A DNA stretch of 5,608 nucleotides. It comes from Aquisalimonas sp. Its GTDB lineage: Bacteria; Pseudomonadota; Gammaproteobacteria; Nitrococcales; Aquisalimonadaceae. Shown in pieces: positions 1 to 5,608 of the stretch; the stretch's first letter is position 1, and each line of letters begins with the position of its first letter. The notes beneath the pieces were generated by a model, which was not told the origin of the DNA, made no database searches, and saw nothing but the letters and a program-made list of their open reading frames with translations. Location: positions 1-5,608 of the forward strand of contig SKYZ01000138.1 in assembly GCA_007127625.1 (NCBI GenBank). Reading direction: 5' to 3'. A program made the position numbers and the translations under genes.

Positions 1-128
1 GCAAGCGGGATTTTCAGAGTGGGAGCCCCATGCCCTACATCATTGGCGGGGTGGTGTTCACCGTGCTGCTGATCGTGGTCCTGGTGGTGGTGGTCAATAT
101 GGTGCTGAGCTCCGCCGGCGTGGATTGA
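1..128 (+). CDS. DUF2970-like small membrane protein, C-terminal part (5' end outside window)
   Basis: The frame is open from base 3 to the TGA at 126-128 and gives 41 residues: a start of KRDFQSGSPMPYIIGG, then a continuous hydrophobic stretch rich in Val, Leu and Ile, ending in LSSAGVD. This shows one transmembrane helix close to the C-terminus. From memory, the RDF-x-x-G...(F/Y)II-x-G pattern followed by one helix matches the C-terminal half of DUF2970 proteins, short single-pass proteobacterial membrane proteins of unknown function. An ATG at 30-32, preceded by GGGAG four bases upstream, could start a 32-residue protein. The RDF motif lies before that ATG, so I favour a longer protein cut by the window edge. 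It converges with valS. No function can be given, and the family call is from recall rather than a search. Confidence 0.6.
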   Translation, partial: KRDFQSGSPMPYIIGGVVFTVLLIVVLVVVVNMVLSSAGVD

Positions 129-133
129 CGAGC

Positions 134-164
134 GGCCAGGTCGCCGGTTGCCGGCGGCCTGGCC
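134..164. terminator. GC-rich hairpin in the convergent gap, possible bidirectional terminator
   Basis: Bases 134-147 pair with 151-164 to give a 14-bp stem with a single T-G (U-G) pair and a 3-base TTG loop. The hairpin starts five bases after the stop of the left-hand gene and lies 29 bases beyond the end of valS, where a shared terminator of convergent genes would be expected. No T tract follows on either strand, so it is not a classical intrinsic terminator. It may stop transcription weakly, act with Rho, or protect mRNA 3' ends. The structure is read directly; the function is inferred. Confidence 0.5.
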
Positions 165-193
165 CATGGATGGGAGGACGAGGCCGCCGTGCT

Positions 194-2965
194 TTACAGC
201 CGCTGGATGCGGGCGTACTGGGCGTCCAGCTGCTCCAGCGCCGTGCGCCGGTCGTCCAGTCGCTGGCGTTCCTGGGCCACCACGTGCTCCGGGGCCTTCT
301 CCACGAAGCTGGGGGTACCCAGCTTCTTCTCGGTTTTCTCCAGTTCTCCGCGCAGGCGATTGCGTTCCTTGTCCAGCCGGGCCAGTTCGGCGTCCTTGTC
401 GATGAGCCCTTTCATCGGCACCAGCAGTTCCATTTCGCCCACCAGGGCGATGGCGGCTTCCGGCGCCTCGTCGCCTACTTCCAGCCAGTCGATGCGCTCC
501 AGTCGCGCCAGTCGGCTGAGAAACACGCCGTAGTCGCCGAGACGGCGACGATCCTCGTTGCCGCCCTTGCGCAGCAGCACCGGCAGCGCCTGGTTCGGGG
601 AGATGTCCATCTCGCCGCGGATGCGGCGCACGCCCAGAATGAAGGTTTGCATCCAGGCCACGTCCGCTTCCGCGACCTGATCCTGCCACTGCTCCTCCAG
701 TGTCGGGAAGGGTTCCAGCATGATGCTGGGGCCCGTGCGCCCGGCCAGCGGGGCCACGCGCTGCCAGATCTCTTCGCTGACAAAGGGCATCATCGGGTGG
801 CTCAGCCGCAGCACGGTCTCCAGGACCTGCACCAGGGTCTGGCGGGTACCACGACGCTCGGCGGCGTCCTCGGAGGTTTGCAGCACCGGCTTGGATAGCT
901 CCAGGTACCAGTCGCAGTATTCGTCCCAGATGAATTCGTAGAGCGCCTGGGCCGCCAGATCCAGGCGGTAGCCGCAGATGTTGCGGTCCACCTCCTCGAC
1001 GGTCGCCTGCAGTCGTGAGCGGATCCAGCGGTCGGCAATGGTATAACGCACCTCGGCCCCGGTGTCGGCGCCGCAGTCCTCGCCCTCGGTGTTCATGAGC
1101 ACGTAGCGGGCAGCGTTCCAGAGCTTGTTGCAGAAGTTGCGGTAGCCGTCGGCACGGCCCATGTCGAAGACCACGTCCCGCCCGGTGGTGGCCAGGGAGC
1201 AGAAGGTGAAGCGCAGGGCGTCGGTGCCGTGGGGCGCGATGCCATCCGGGTAGGCCTTGCGGGTGGTTTTCTCCACCCGCTTGGCCAGCTGCGGCTGCAT
1301 CATCCCGGACGTGCGCTTCTCCACCAGGGATTCCAGATCAATGCCGTCGATGATGTCGATGGGGTCGAGGACGTTGCCCTTGGACTTGGACATCTTCTGG
1401 CCGTCGGAGTCCCGCACCAGCCCGTGGATGTAGACCTCGCGGAAGGGCACATCGTCCATGAACTTCATGCCCATCATGATCATCCGCGCCACCCAGAAGA
1501 AGATGATGTCAAAGCCGGTGACCAGCACGCTGGTGGGGTAGAAGGTGCGCAGCTCCTCGGTGTTCTCGGGCCAGCCCAGGGTGGAGAAGGGCCACAGGGC
1601 GGAGGAGAACCAGGTGTCGAGCACGTCCTCGTCCTGGTGCAACGCCACGTCGCGACCGTGGTGCGCCCTTGCCTGCGCCCGGGCGGCGTCCTCGTCGCGG
1701 GCGACGAAGATGTTGCCCTCGTCGTCGTACCAGGCGGGGATGCGGTGGCCCCACCAGATCTGCCGGGAGATGCACCAGTCCTGGATGCGGCGCATCCACT
1801 CGTAGTAGGTGTTCTTCCAGTTGTCCGGCACGAACCGGATACGACCGTCTTCCACCGCCTCGATGGCGGGCTTCGCCAGGGGTTCGGCGCGTACGAACCA
1901 CTGGTCGGTGAGGAAGGGCTCGATGACGGCGTTGGTGCGGTCGCCCCGCGGCACCATCAGGGTGTGGTCCTCGGTGGCTGCCAGGAGACCCTGTACCCCG
2001 AGGTCCGCGACAATGCGCTCCCGGGCCTCGAACCGGTCCAGGCCCTGGTAGGCCGCCGGTGCCTGGTCGCTGATGCGGGCATCCTCGGTGAGGATGTTGA
2101 TCAGCTCCAGGTCGTGGCGCATGCCCACGGCGTAGTCGTTGAAGTCGTGGGCGGGGGTGATCTTGACGCAGCCGGAGCCGAATTCCGGGTCCACGTAGTC
2201 GTCGGCGATGACCGGGATGGTGCGATCGCACAGCGGCAAATGAAGGTGCTTGCCCACCAGGTGGGTGAAGCGCTCGTCGTCCGGGTGCACGGCCACGGCG
2301 GTATCACCCAGCATGGTCTCCGGCCGCGTGGTGGCCACCACCATGTGGCCGTCGCCGTCGGCCAGCGGGTAGCGCATGTGCCAGATGTGACCCTTCTCCT
2401 CCTCGGAGACCACCTCCAGGTCCGACACGGCTGTATGCAGTACCGGGTCCCAGTTCACCAGGCGTTTGCCGCGGTAGATCAGATCCTCGTCGTAGAGGCG
2501 TACGAATACCTCGCGCACCGCATTGGAGAGGCCATCATCCATGGTGAAGCGCTCGCGGGACCAGTCCACCGATGCGCCCATGCGGCGCAACTGCTGGGTG
2601 ATGGTGCCGCCGGATTCGTGCTTCCAGTCCCAAACCCGCTGCACGAAGGCCTCGCGGCCCAGGTCATGGCGGGTCTTGCCCTCGGCGTTGAGCTGGCGCT
2701 CCACCACCATCTGGGTGGCGATGCCGGCGTGGTCGGTGCCCGGCTGCCACAGGGTGTTGTCGCCGGTCATGCGGTGATAGCGGGTAAGGACATCCATGAT
2801 GGTGTCCTGGAACGCGTGACCCATATGCAGGGTGCCGGTGACATTGGGCGGCGGGATCATGATGCAGTAGGGCGAACCCTGGCCGGAGGGCGCGAAGTAG
2901 TTCTCGCGCTCCCAGGTGTCGTACCAGTGCTGCTCGATCCGGTGCGGGTCGTAGGTCTTGTCCAT
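194..2965 (-). CDS. valS: Valyl-tRNA synthetase (ValRS)
   Basis: ValRS is a cytoplasmic class I enzyme that attaches valine to tRNA-Val using ATP and hydrolyses mischarged Thr-tRNA-Val. The product is 923 residues (E. coli about 951) and looks intact. Visible in order are the HIGH signature as HMGH (47-50) after PPPNVTG, GTDHAG (76-81), the editing-domain TTRPET (212-217) and TPAHDFND (270-277) with its conserved Asp, DWCISRQ and WWGHRIPAW (396-412), the KMSKS loop (524-528), the anticodon-binding helical domain (about 640-790), and a charged C-terminal coiled-coil arm (about 855-923). I chose the ATG at 2963-2965 because MDKTYDP aligns with the E. coli N-terminus MEKTYNP. An AGG six bases upstream is a modest ribosome binding site. 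An in-frame TTG at 2995 would add ten residues but has no binding site. It is the last gene of the pepA-holC cluster, 55 bases after its neighbour. Confidence 0.98.
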   Translation of the reverse strand: MDKTYDPHRIEQHWYDTWERENYFAPSGQGSPYCIMIPPPNVTGTLHMGHAFQDTIMDVLTRYHRMTGDNTLWQPGTDHAGIATQMVVERQLNAEGKTRHDLGREAFVQRVWDWKHESGGTITQQLRRMGASVDWSRERFTMDDGLSNAVREVFVRLYDEDLIYRGKRLVNWDPVLHTAVSDLEVVSEEEKGHIWHMRYPLADGDGHMVVATTRPETMLGDTAVAVHPDDERFTHLVGKHLHLPLCDRTIPVIADDYVDPEFGSGCVKITPAHDFNDYAVGMRHDLELINILTEDARISDQAPAAYQGLDRFEARERIVADLGVQGLLAATEDHTLMVPRGDRTNAVIEPFLTDQWFVRAEPLAKPAIEAVEDGRIRFVPDNWKNTYYEWMRRIQDWCISRQIWWGHRIPAWYDDEGNIFVARDEDAARAQARAHHGRDVALHQDEDVLDTWFSSALWPFSTLGWPENTEELRTFYPTSVLVTGFDIIFFWVARMIMMGMKFMDDVPFREVYIHGLVRDSDGQKMSKSKGNVLDPIDIIDGIDLESLVEKRTSGMMQPQLAKRVEKTTRKAYPDGIAPHGTDALRFTFCSLATTGRDVVFDMGRADGYRNFCNKLWNAARYVLMNTEGEDCGADTGAEVRYTIADRWIRSRLQATVEEVDRNICGYRLDLAAQALYEFIWDEYCDWYLELSKPVLQTSEDAAERRGTRQTLVQVLETVLRLSHPMMPFVSEEIWQRVAPLAGRTGPSIMLEPFPTLEEQWQDQVAEADVAWMQTFILGVRRIRGEMDISPNQALPVLLRKGGNEDRRRLGDYGVFLSRLARLERIDWLEVGDEAPEAAIALVGEMELLVPMKGLIDKDAELARLDKERNRLRGELEKTEKKLGTPSFVEKAPEHVVAQERQRLDDRRTALEQLDAQYARIQRL

Positions 2966-3020
2966 GCCTTGCCTGTTCGTGGTTTCGCGATTCAAAGGAG
3001 TGGGTTAGATACTGTCGGTG

Positions 3021-3293
3021 CTACGGCTGTTCCGCGTCGTCGTCCGGCGGAGCTGTTTCCCGGAGCCGCCGGCGGGCGGCGTCGACGGCGGCCTCCACGG
3101 CGCGTTCGCGCACCCGCGGCAGGATGCGGTCGGCCGTCTCGCGGATGTCCGCGGGTAACTCAGGCGCCCATTCCATCTTGGGGCGACGACTGTCCGTCAC
3201 GTCCTGCAGCGGCAGCCACAGCCCCCGGCGCCGGAGGGCGTCGCCATCGATGACCGCGTGGTCCAGTATTGGCGGTGTCCGGTGGTCGTTCAC
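3021..3293 (-). CDS. Uncharacterised 90-residue protein encoded between holC and valS
   Basis: I do not recognise a named family. The GTG start at 3291-3293 overlaps the holC TGA as GTGA, and GGAGG (3298-3302 on the plus strand as CCTCC) lies four bases before it. Translation is therefore probably coupled to holC. The N-terminal half (1-46) carries two similar short segments, PILD (8-11) and PLQD (28-31), 20 residues apart, within a Pro- and Leu-containing, probably flexible region. Residues about 48-80 form a likely amphipathic, Arg/Glu/Ala-rich helix with hydrophobic positions such as I50, I57, V61, V66, V70 and L77. The end is acidic (DDDAEQP). There is no signal peptide, membrane segment or cysteine. 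I recall that other gammaproteobacteria, including pseudomonads, carry a short hypothetical gene in this place, but E. coli does not. A chi- or SSB-related role would be a guess from position only. Confidence 0.85.
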   Translation of the reverse strand: MNDHRTPPILDHAVIDGDALRRRGLWLPLQDVTDSRRPKMEWAPELPADIRETADRILPRVRERAVEAAVDAARRRLRETAPPDDDAEQP

Positions 3294-3730
3294 GCGCCCT
3301 CCACGGTGCGGTGTTCAGGGGTGATACCCAGGTCCCGATAGATCCGGAAACGCTGCCGCGCTGCGCGTAGCACATGGTCCTGACTGTCGCCGATCTCGAC
3401 AATGCGCGCGTACTGGTCCGGCTGCCCCGGGACAGTGAGGGCCAGATTGACCAGTACATCCGGCTCTCCGCGTGACGGCGCGTCCCCGGTGCCGATGAGC
3501 ACCGGCTCGTCCGGGGCCCCCGGGGCGTCCACTGCATGGGGCAGGAAGCTGCGGTCACGGAATGTCCACAGCAGATTGTCCAGCTCCCCGGCCGCCGCGT
3601 CATCCGGCACCCGCAGGTAAACGTGATGCCCGCGCTCCCGCGCCTTCTCCACCACGCGGCAGGCGTAGGTGCAGCGGGCGTTCTCGTCCGCCGAGGCGAG
3701 GATGTGAAAGTCCACCTGCACTGCACTCAT
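3290..3730 (-). CDS. holC: DNA polymerase III chi subunit
   Basis: Chi is an accessory subunit of the clamp-loader complex. With psi (HolD) it links the DNA polymerase III holoenzyme to the C-terminal tail of single-stranded-DNA-binding protein. The product is 146 residues, matching the 147 of E. coli HolC. Recognisable parts are the N-terminal strand VDFHIL (6-11), a helix ending in ARERGHHVYLR (30-40), and the family hallmark LDNLLWTFRDRSFLPH (50-65), which aligns with E. coli LDEALWARPAESFVPH. Then come DVLVNLAL (91-98), VEIGD (111-115) and a C-terminal RFRIYRDLG (127-135) like the E. coli RYKAYRVAG. The ATG at 3728-3730 lies eight bases after the pepA stop, with only a weak GGTGA-type binding site drawn from the end of pepA. 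This suggests readthrough or coupled translation. The stop overlaps the next gene by four bases. Confidence 0.95.
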   Translation of the reverse strand: MSAVQVDFHILASADENARCTYACRVVEKARERGHHVYLRVPDDAAAGELDNLLWTFRDRSFLPHAVDAPGAPDEPVLIGTGDAPSRGEPDVLVNLALTVPGQPDQYARIVEIGDSQDHVLRAARQRFRIYRDLGITPEHRTVEGA

Positions 3731-3738
3731 GGTCCGGG

Positions 3739-5235
3739 TCACCGCGCCGTGCGGTCCAGCAGCCACTGGGTCAGCAGGGGCACGGGGCGCCCGGTGGCCC
3801 CCTTGTGCTCCCCGGACTTCCAGGCGGTGCCGGCGATGTCGAGATGGGCCCAGCGGTACTTCTTCGTGTACCGGCTGAGAAAGCAGCCGGCGGTGATGGT
3901 CCCCGCCGGCGGGCCGCCGATGTTGGCCATGTCGGCGACGGTACTCTTGAGCTGCTCCTGGTACTCGTCCCACAGGGGCAGCTCCCAGGCCCGGTCCGTG
4001 CTTGCCCGGCCCGCTGCCAGCAGCTCGTTCACCAGGCCACCGTTGTTGCCCATCAGCCCGTGGGTATGGTGCCCCAGGGCAACGATGGCGGCGCCAGTAA
4101 GCGTTGCCATGTCCACCACGGCCGCCGGCCGGAACCGGTCGGCGTAGGTAAGCGCATCACACAGGGCGAGGCGTCCCTCGGCATCGGTGTTGAGGACCTC
4201 GACGGTCTGGCCGGACATGGTGGTGATCACGTCGCCGGGCTTGTACGCCCGGCCGTCAGGCATGTTTTCCACGGCGGCAACGATGCCCACGACGTTCACC
4301 GGTAGTTCCAGGTCGGCGACGGCGGAGAGGGTACCGAAGACGCTGGCGGCACCGCACATGTCGAATTTCATCTCGTCCATGGCCGCGGCGGGCTTCAGCG
4401 AAATGCCACCGGTGTCGAAGGTCACGCCCTTGCCCACCAGGGTGTACGGCCCGCTGTCGTCATCCGCGCCCCGGTAGCGCATGACAATCAGTCGCGCCTC
4501 CTCCCGGCTGCCGCGGGAGACTGCGAGCAGCGCGCCCATGCCCAGCTCTTCCATGGCCGCCTCGTCCAGGAGTTCCGCTTCCATGCGCGGGTTGCCATTG
4601 GCCAGTTCCAGGGCCTGTTCGCCCAGGTGGCGCGGGGTGCAGTAGTTGCCCGGCAGGTTGCCCAGGTCCCGGGCCACGTTCATGCCGTGGCCGATGGCTG
4701 CACCCTCACTGGCAGCCTGTTCGCCACCGGGGAGTTCGCGACGGCTGGGGACACTGAAGGTCACGCGGCGGAGGTTGATCCGAGGCTGCTCTGCGGCGTC
4801 CGTCTTCAGGCGGTCGAAACGGTAGAAGAAGGTCTCCAGGGTGCGCGCCGCGGTGCGGATGCGCCAGAAGACATCCCGCGAGCGGATGCCGATCTCCGTG
4901 AGGTAGCAGGTGGCGTCGCCGGCGCCGGAGTCCTGTAGTGCGCCGGCCATGGTTTCCACGGCCTTGATGTAGACGCGTTCGTCGCAGCCGCGTTCGCGGC
5001 CAAGGCCCACCAGCAGTACGCGGTCGCAGACCAGGCCGGGGACCCGGTGGAGCATCAGTGACTGACCCTTGCGACCGTCCATGTCGCCGCGGCGAACGAG
5101 TTGGGTGAGCTGCCCGTCGCAGGCCTGATCCAGCTGCTGCGCGGACTGGCTGAGACGGCGGTTCTCGAACACGCCCACGACCACGCAGGCGGATCGCTGC
5201 TTTTCGGGATTCCCGCTTTTGACGGTGTATTCCAT
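3739..5235 (-). CDS. pepA: Leucyl aminopeptidase A (M17 family)
   Basis: PepA is a cytoplasmic, normally hexameric two-metal aminopeptidase that removes N-terminal residues such as leucine. The E. coli protein also binds DNA in Xer recombination at cer and in carAB regulation. The product is 498 residues (E. coli 503) and is collinear with it, starting MEYTVKSGNPEKQRSA against MEFSVKSGSPEKQRSA. The C-terminal catalytic domain holds the M17 signature NTDAEGRL (349-356). The expected metal and catalytic residues are all present: K269, D274, K281, D292, D351, E353 and R355, each one less than in E. coli. The N-terminal domain (about 1-165) is the part linked to DNA binding in E. coli. The ATG at 5233-5235 has an excellent GAGGAG six bases upstream. 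The frame stays open to 5400, but those 55 extra codons lack a binding site and family similarity. It is probably the first gene of the operon. Confidence 0.98.
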   Translation of the reverse strand: MEYTVKSGNPEKQRSACVVVGVFENRRLSQSAQQLDQACDGQLTQLVRRGDMDGRKGQSLMLHRVPGLVCDRVLLVGLGRERGCDERVYIKAVETMAGALQDSGAGDATCYLTEIGIRSRDVFWRIRTAARTLETFFYRFDRLKTDAAEQPRINLRRVTFSVPSRRELPGGEQAASEGAAIGHGMNVARDLGNLPGNYCTPRHLGEQALELANGNPRMEAELLDEAAMEELGMGALLAVSRGSREEARLIVMRYRGADDDSGPYTLVGKGVTFDTGGISLKPAAAMDEMKFDMCGAASVFGTLSAVADLELPVNVVGIVAAVENMPDGRAYKPGDVITTMSGQTVEVLNTDAEGRLALCDALTYADRFRPAAVVDMATLTGAAIVALGHHTHGLMGNNGGLVNELLAAGRASTDRAWELPLWDEYQEQLKSTVADMANIGGPPAGTITAGCFLSRYTKKYRWAHLDIAGTAWKSGEHKGATGRPVPLLTQWLLDRTAR

Positions 5236-5241
5236 CTGCAA

Positions 5242-5247
5242 CTCCTC
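5242..5247 (-). promoter_or_regulatory. pepA ribosome binding site
   Basis: The minus strand reads GAGGAG followed by six bases and the ATG at 5235. This is a near-ideal Shine-Dalgarno match and spacing. It decides the pepA start against the longer open frame reaching 5400. Confidence 0.9.
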
Positions 5248-5298
5248 GACCCGTTCGTCCTTTTCAGGAATGCGGTGCGTACGGTGCCGGACTGGTAT

Positions 5299-5308
5299 CC
5301 TGCGCAGG
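5299..5308. promoter_or_regulatory. Perfect 10-bp palindrome upstream of pepA, possible operator
   Basis: CCTGCGCAGG is a perfect two-fold symmetric sequence ending 64 bases before the pepA start codon, inside the presumed pepA leader. It could be a binding site for a dimeric regulator. A 10-bp GC palindrome can also arise by chance in DNA of this composition, so the regulatory reading is tentative. Confidence 0.25.
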
Positions 5309-5370
5309 CCGCTCAATAACGGTGCGCAGTTTAACGCAGATTGTCGCCGCGTCCTGCCTTTGCACGTTAA

Positions 5371-5399
5371 AGCATACCCGACTTTCCCCGCCTTATTCA
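5371..5399 (-). promoter_or_regulatory. Weak candidate pepA operon promoter
   Basis: On the minus strand TATGCT (5371-5376) is a fair -10 match, with TGAATA (5394-5399) 17 bases upstream as a poor -35. It would give a leader of roughly 130 bases before pepA. It is the best minus-strand pair I could see, but the -35 is weak and other starts are possible. Confidence 0.25.
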
Positions 5400-5427
5400 T
5401 TCAACTAACTGATTTAGAAACGAAAAG

Positions 5428-5456
5428 TTGCGGTTATTAACGCTCCGTGCTCTAAT
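5428..5456 (+). promoter_or_regulatory. Candidate sigma-70 promoter for the right-hand gene
   Basis: TTGCGG (5428-5433) and TCTAAT (5451-5456) are separated by exactly 17 bases. The -10 matches five of six consensus positions and the -35 keeps TTG. Transcription would start near 5463 and leave a leader of about 82 bases before the ATG at 5545. The leader would begin with the hairpin at 5463-5480. Confidence 0.5.
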
Positions 5457-5462
5457 GTGTTT

Positions 5463-5480
5463 ACGGGCATTGACGCCCGT
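5463..5480 (+). promoter_or_regulatory. Short hairpin at the predicted transcript 5' end
   Basis: ACGGGC (5463-5468) and GCCCGT (5475-5480) are perfect inverted repeats around a 6-base loop ATTGAC. Only a short TTT follows, so a terminator is unlikely. Because it sits at the predicted start of the rightward transcript, it could stabilise the mRNA 5' end or, as DNA, be an operator that overlaps the start site. The copy GTTTACG at 5459-5465 recurs at 5479-5485 on both sides of the hairpin. Confidence 0.4.
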
Positions 5481-5503
5481 TTACGTGTCTGAATGTGAGC
5501 AGT

Positions 5504-5525
5504 ACCGAGCATTGACCGAGCATGA
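5504..5525 (+). repeat. Two tandem 11-bp repeats before the right-hand gene
   Basis: ACCGAGCATTG (5504-5514) is followed directly by ACCGAGCATGA (5515-5525), identical at the first nine positions. The word GCATTGAC within this area (5509-5516) also occurs at 5467-5474 in the hairpin, 42 bases earlier. The units lie in the predicted untranslated leader just before the ribosome binding site. Confidence 0.5.
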
Positions 5526-5544
5526 ATCAGGGCGAGGTAGAGTC

Positions 5545-5608
5545 ATGTCTAAAGATAGACAGAAAGGTCCGTCCAGTCAGAGTACGCGAGCACGAGCGAA
5601 CAAGGCCA
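5545..5608 (+). CDS. N-terminus of an unrecognised basic protein (3' end outside window)
   Basis: The ATG at 5545-5547 has GAGG (5534-5537) seven bases upstream, and the frame is open to the window end, giving 21 residues: MSKDRQKGPSSQ followed by STRARANKA. The segment is hydrophilic and strongly basic, with no sign of a signal peptide or membrane helix, and looks like a disordered N-terminal tail. Codons here (AGA, AAA, TCT) are less GC-biased than in the pepA operon, though 21 codons are too few to judge transfer. In E. coli the gene divergent from pepA is lptF, but this start does not resemble the hydrophobic LptF N-terminus. A second ATG at 5522 in another frame is also open to the end but lacks a good binding site. 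The function cannot be stated. Confidence 0.6.
   Translation, partial: MSKDRQKGPSSQSTRARANKA

Larger units (their letters stand above)
5236..5544. other. Divergent intergenic region between pepA and the right-hand gene
   Basis: This 309-base stretch contains no supported gene and is clearly more AT-rich in its middle (about 5361-5460) than the flanking coding DNA, as expected of a two-way promoter region. It holds the pepA ribosome binding site, a CCTGCGCAGG palindrome, a weak pepA promoter candidate, a good rightward promoter candidate, a hairpin and two sets of short direct repeats, listed separately where they are strong enough. A 7-bp inverted repeat, TTTAACG (5330-5336) and CGTTAAA (5365-5371), is also present, and TTAACG recurs at 5437-5442. 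No tRNA or known riboswitch pattern was seen. Confidence 0.8.

Noticed and set aside
125..898. A 257-codon plus-strand open frame at the 3' end of valS.
   Set aside because: It is antisense to the conserved C-terminal ValRS domain and has no recognisable domain.
2966..2995. A ten-residue N-terminal extension of ValRS from an in-frame TTG.
   Set aside because: There is no ribosome binding site before the TTG, and the family N-terminus aligns at the ATG at 2965.
1229..3253. A 674-codon open frame on the plus strand, antisense to valS and the small gene.
   Set aside because: It lies opposite a clear ValRS reading frame. GC-rich codon bias often leaves the antisense frame free of stops, and its translation shows no family features.
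3731..3973. The upstream in-frame extension of holC into pepA.
   Set aside because: It is the out-of-frame shadow of the PepA C-terminus. The chi family starts at the ATG at 3730.
3562..4305. A 247-codon plus-strand open frame across holC and pepA.
   Set aside because: It is antisense to two well-supported genes and is low in complexity, rich in Arg, Pro and Gly.
5236..5400. A 55-residue N-terminal extension of PepA.
   Set aside because: GAGGAG is ideally placed for the ATG at 5235, the E. coli protein starts at the matching residue, and the extension has no binding site.
5522..5608. An alternative ATG at 5522 in another frame, open to the window end.
   Set aside because: It has no well-spaced purine-rich site, while the ATG at 5545 has GAGG seven bases upstream. 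The window is too short to exclude it fully.

Overview
This window is a conserved housekeeping locus from a GC-rich gammaproteobacterium. The gene order is pepA-holC-(small gene)-valS on the minus strand. The same pepA-holC-valS order is known from E. coli, and the encoded proteins align well from memory with the E. coli PepA, HolC and ValRS sequences. High GC, GC-ending codons and family resemblance suggest a Halomonas/Ectothiorhodospira-like or pseudomonad-like group. The genus cannot be fixed from the sequence alone.

Layout from left to right. Bases 1-128 hold the 3' end of a plus-strand gene whose last 41 residues resemble the C-terminus of DUF2970 single-pass membrane proteins. A GC-rich hairpin (134-164) lies in the short convergent gap before the valS stop codon. 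valS (194-2965, minus) encodes a complete valyl-tRNA synthetase. A small uncharacterised gene (3021-3293, minus) precedes it in transcription order and overlaps the holC stop by 4 nt. holC (3290-3730, minus) encodes the chi subunit of DNA polymerase III. pepA (3739-5235, minus) encodes a leucyl aminopeptidase with all M17 active-site residues. Bases 5236-5544 are a divergent intergenic region with promoter-like elements, a small hairpin and short repeats. From 5545 a plus-strand gene begins and runs off the window; only 21 codons are visible and it is not recognised.

The minus-strand genes are tightly packed (gaps of 8, -4 and 55 nt) and are most simply read as one operon transcribed from upstream of pepA. 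They join protein turnover and possible DNA-binding regulation (PepA), replisome-SSB contact (HolC) and tRNA charging (ValRS). No reason for this grouping is visible beyond conserved gene order.

I found no new defence, mobile or RNA system here. The parts worth a second look are the small gene between holC and valS, the non-LptF divergent neighbour of pepA, and the structured intergenic region at 5236-5544.
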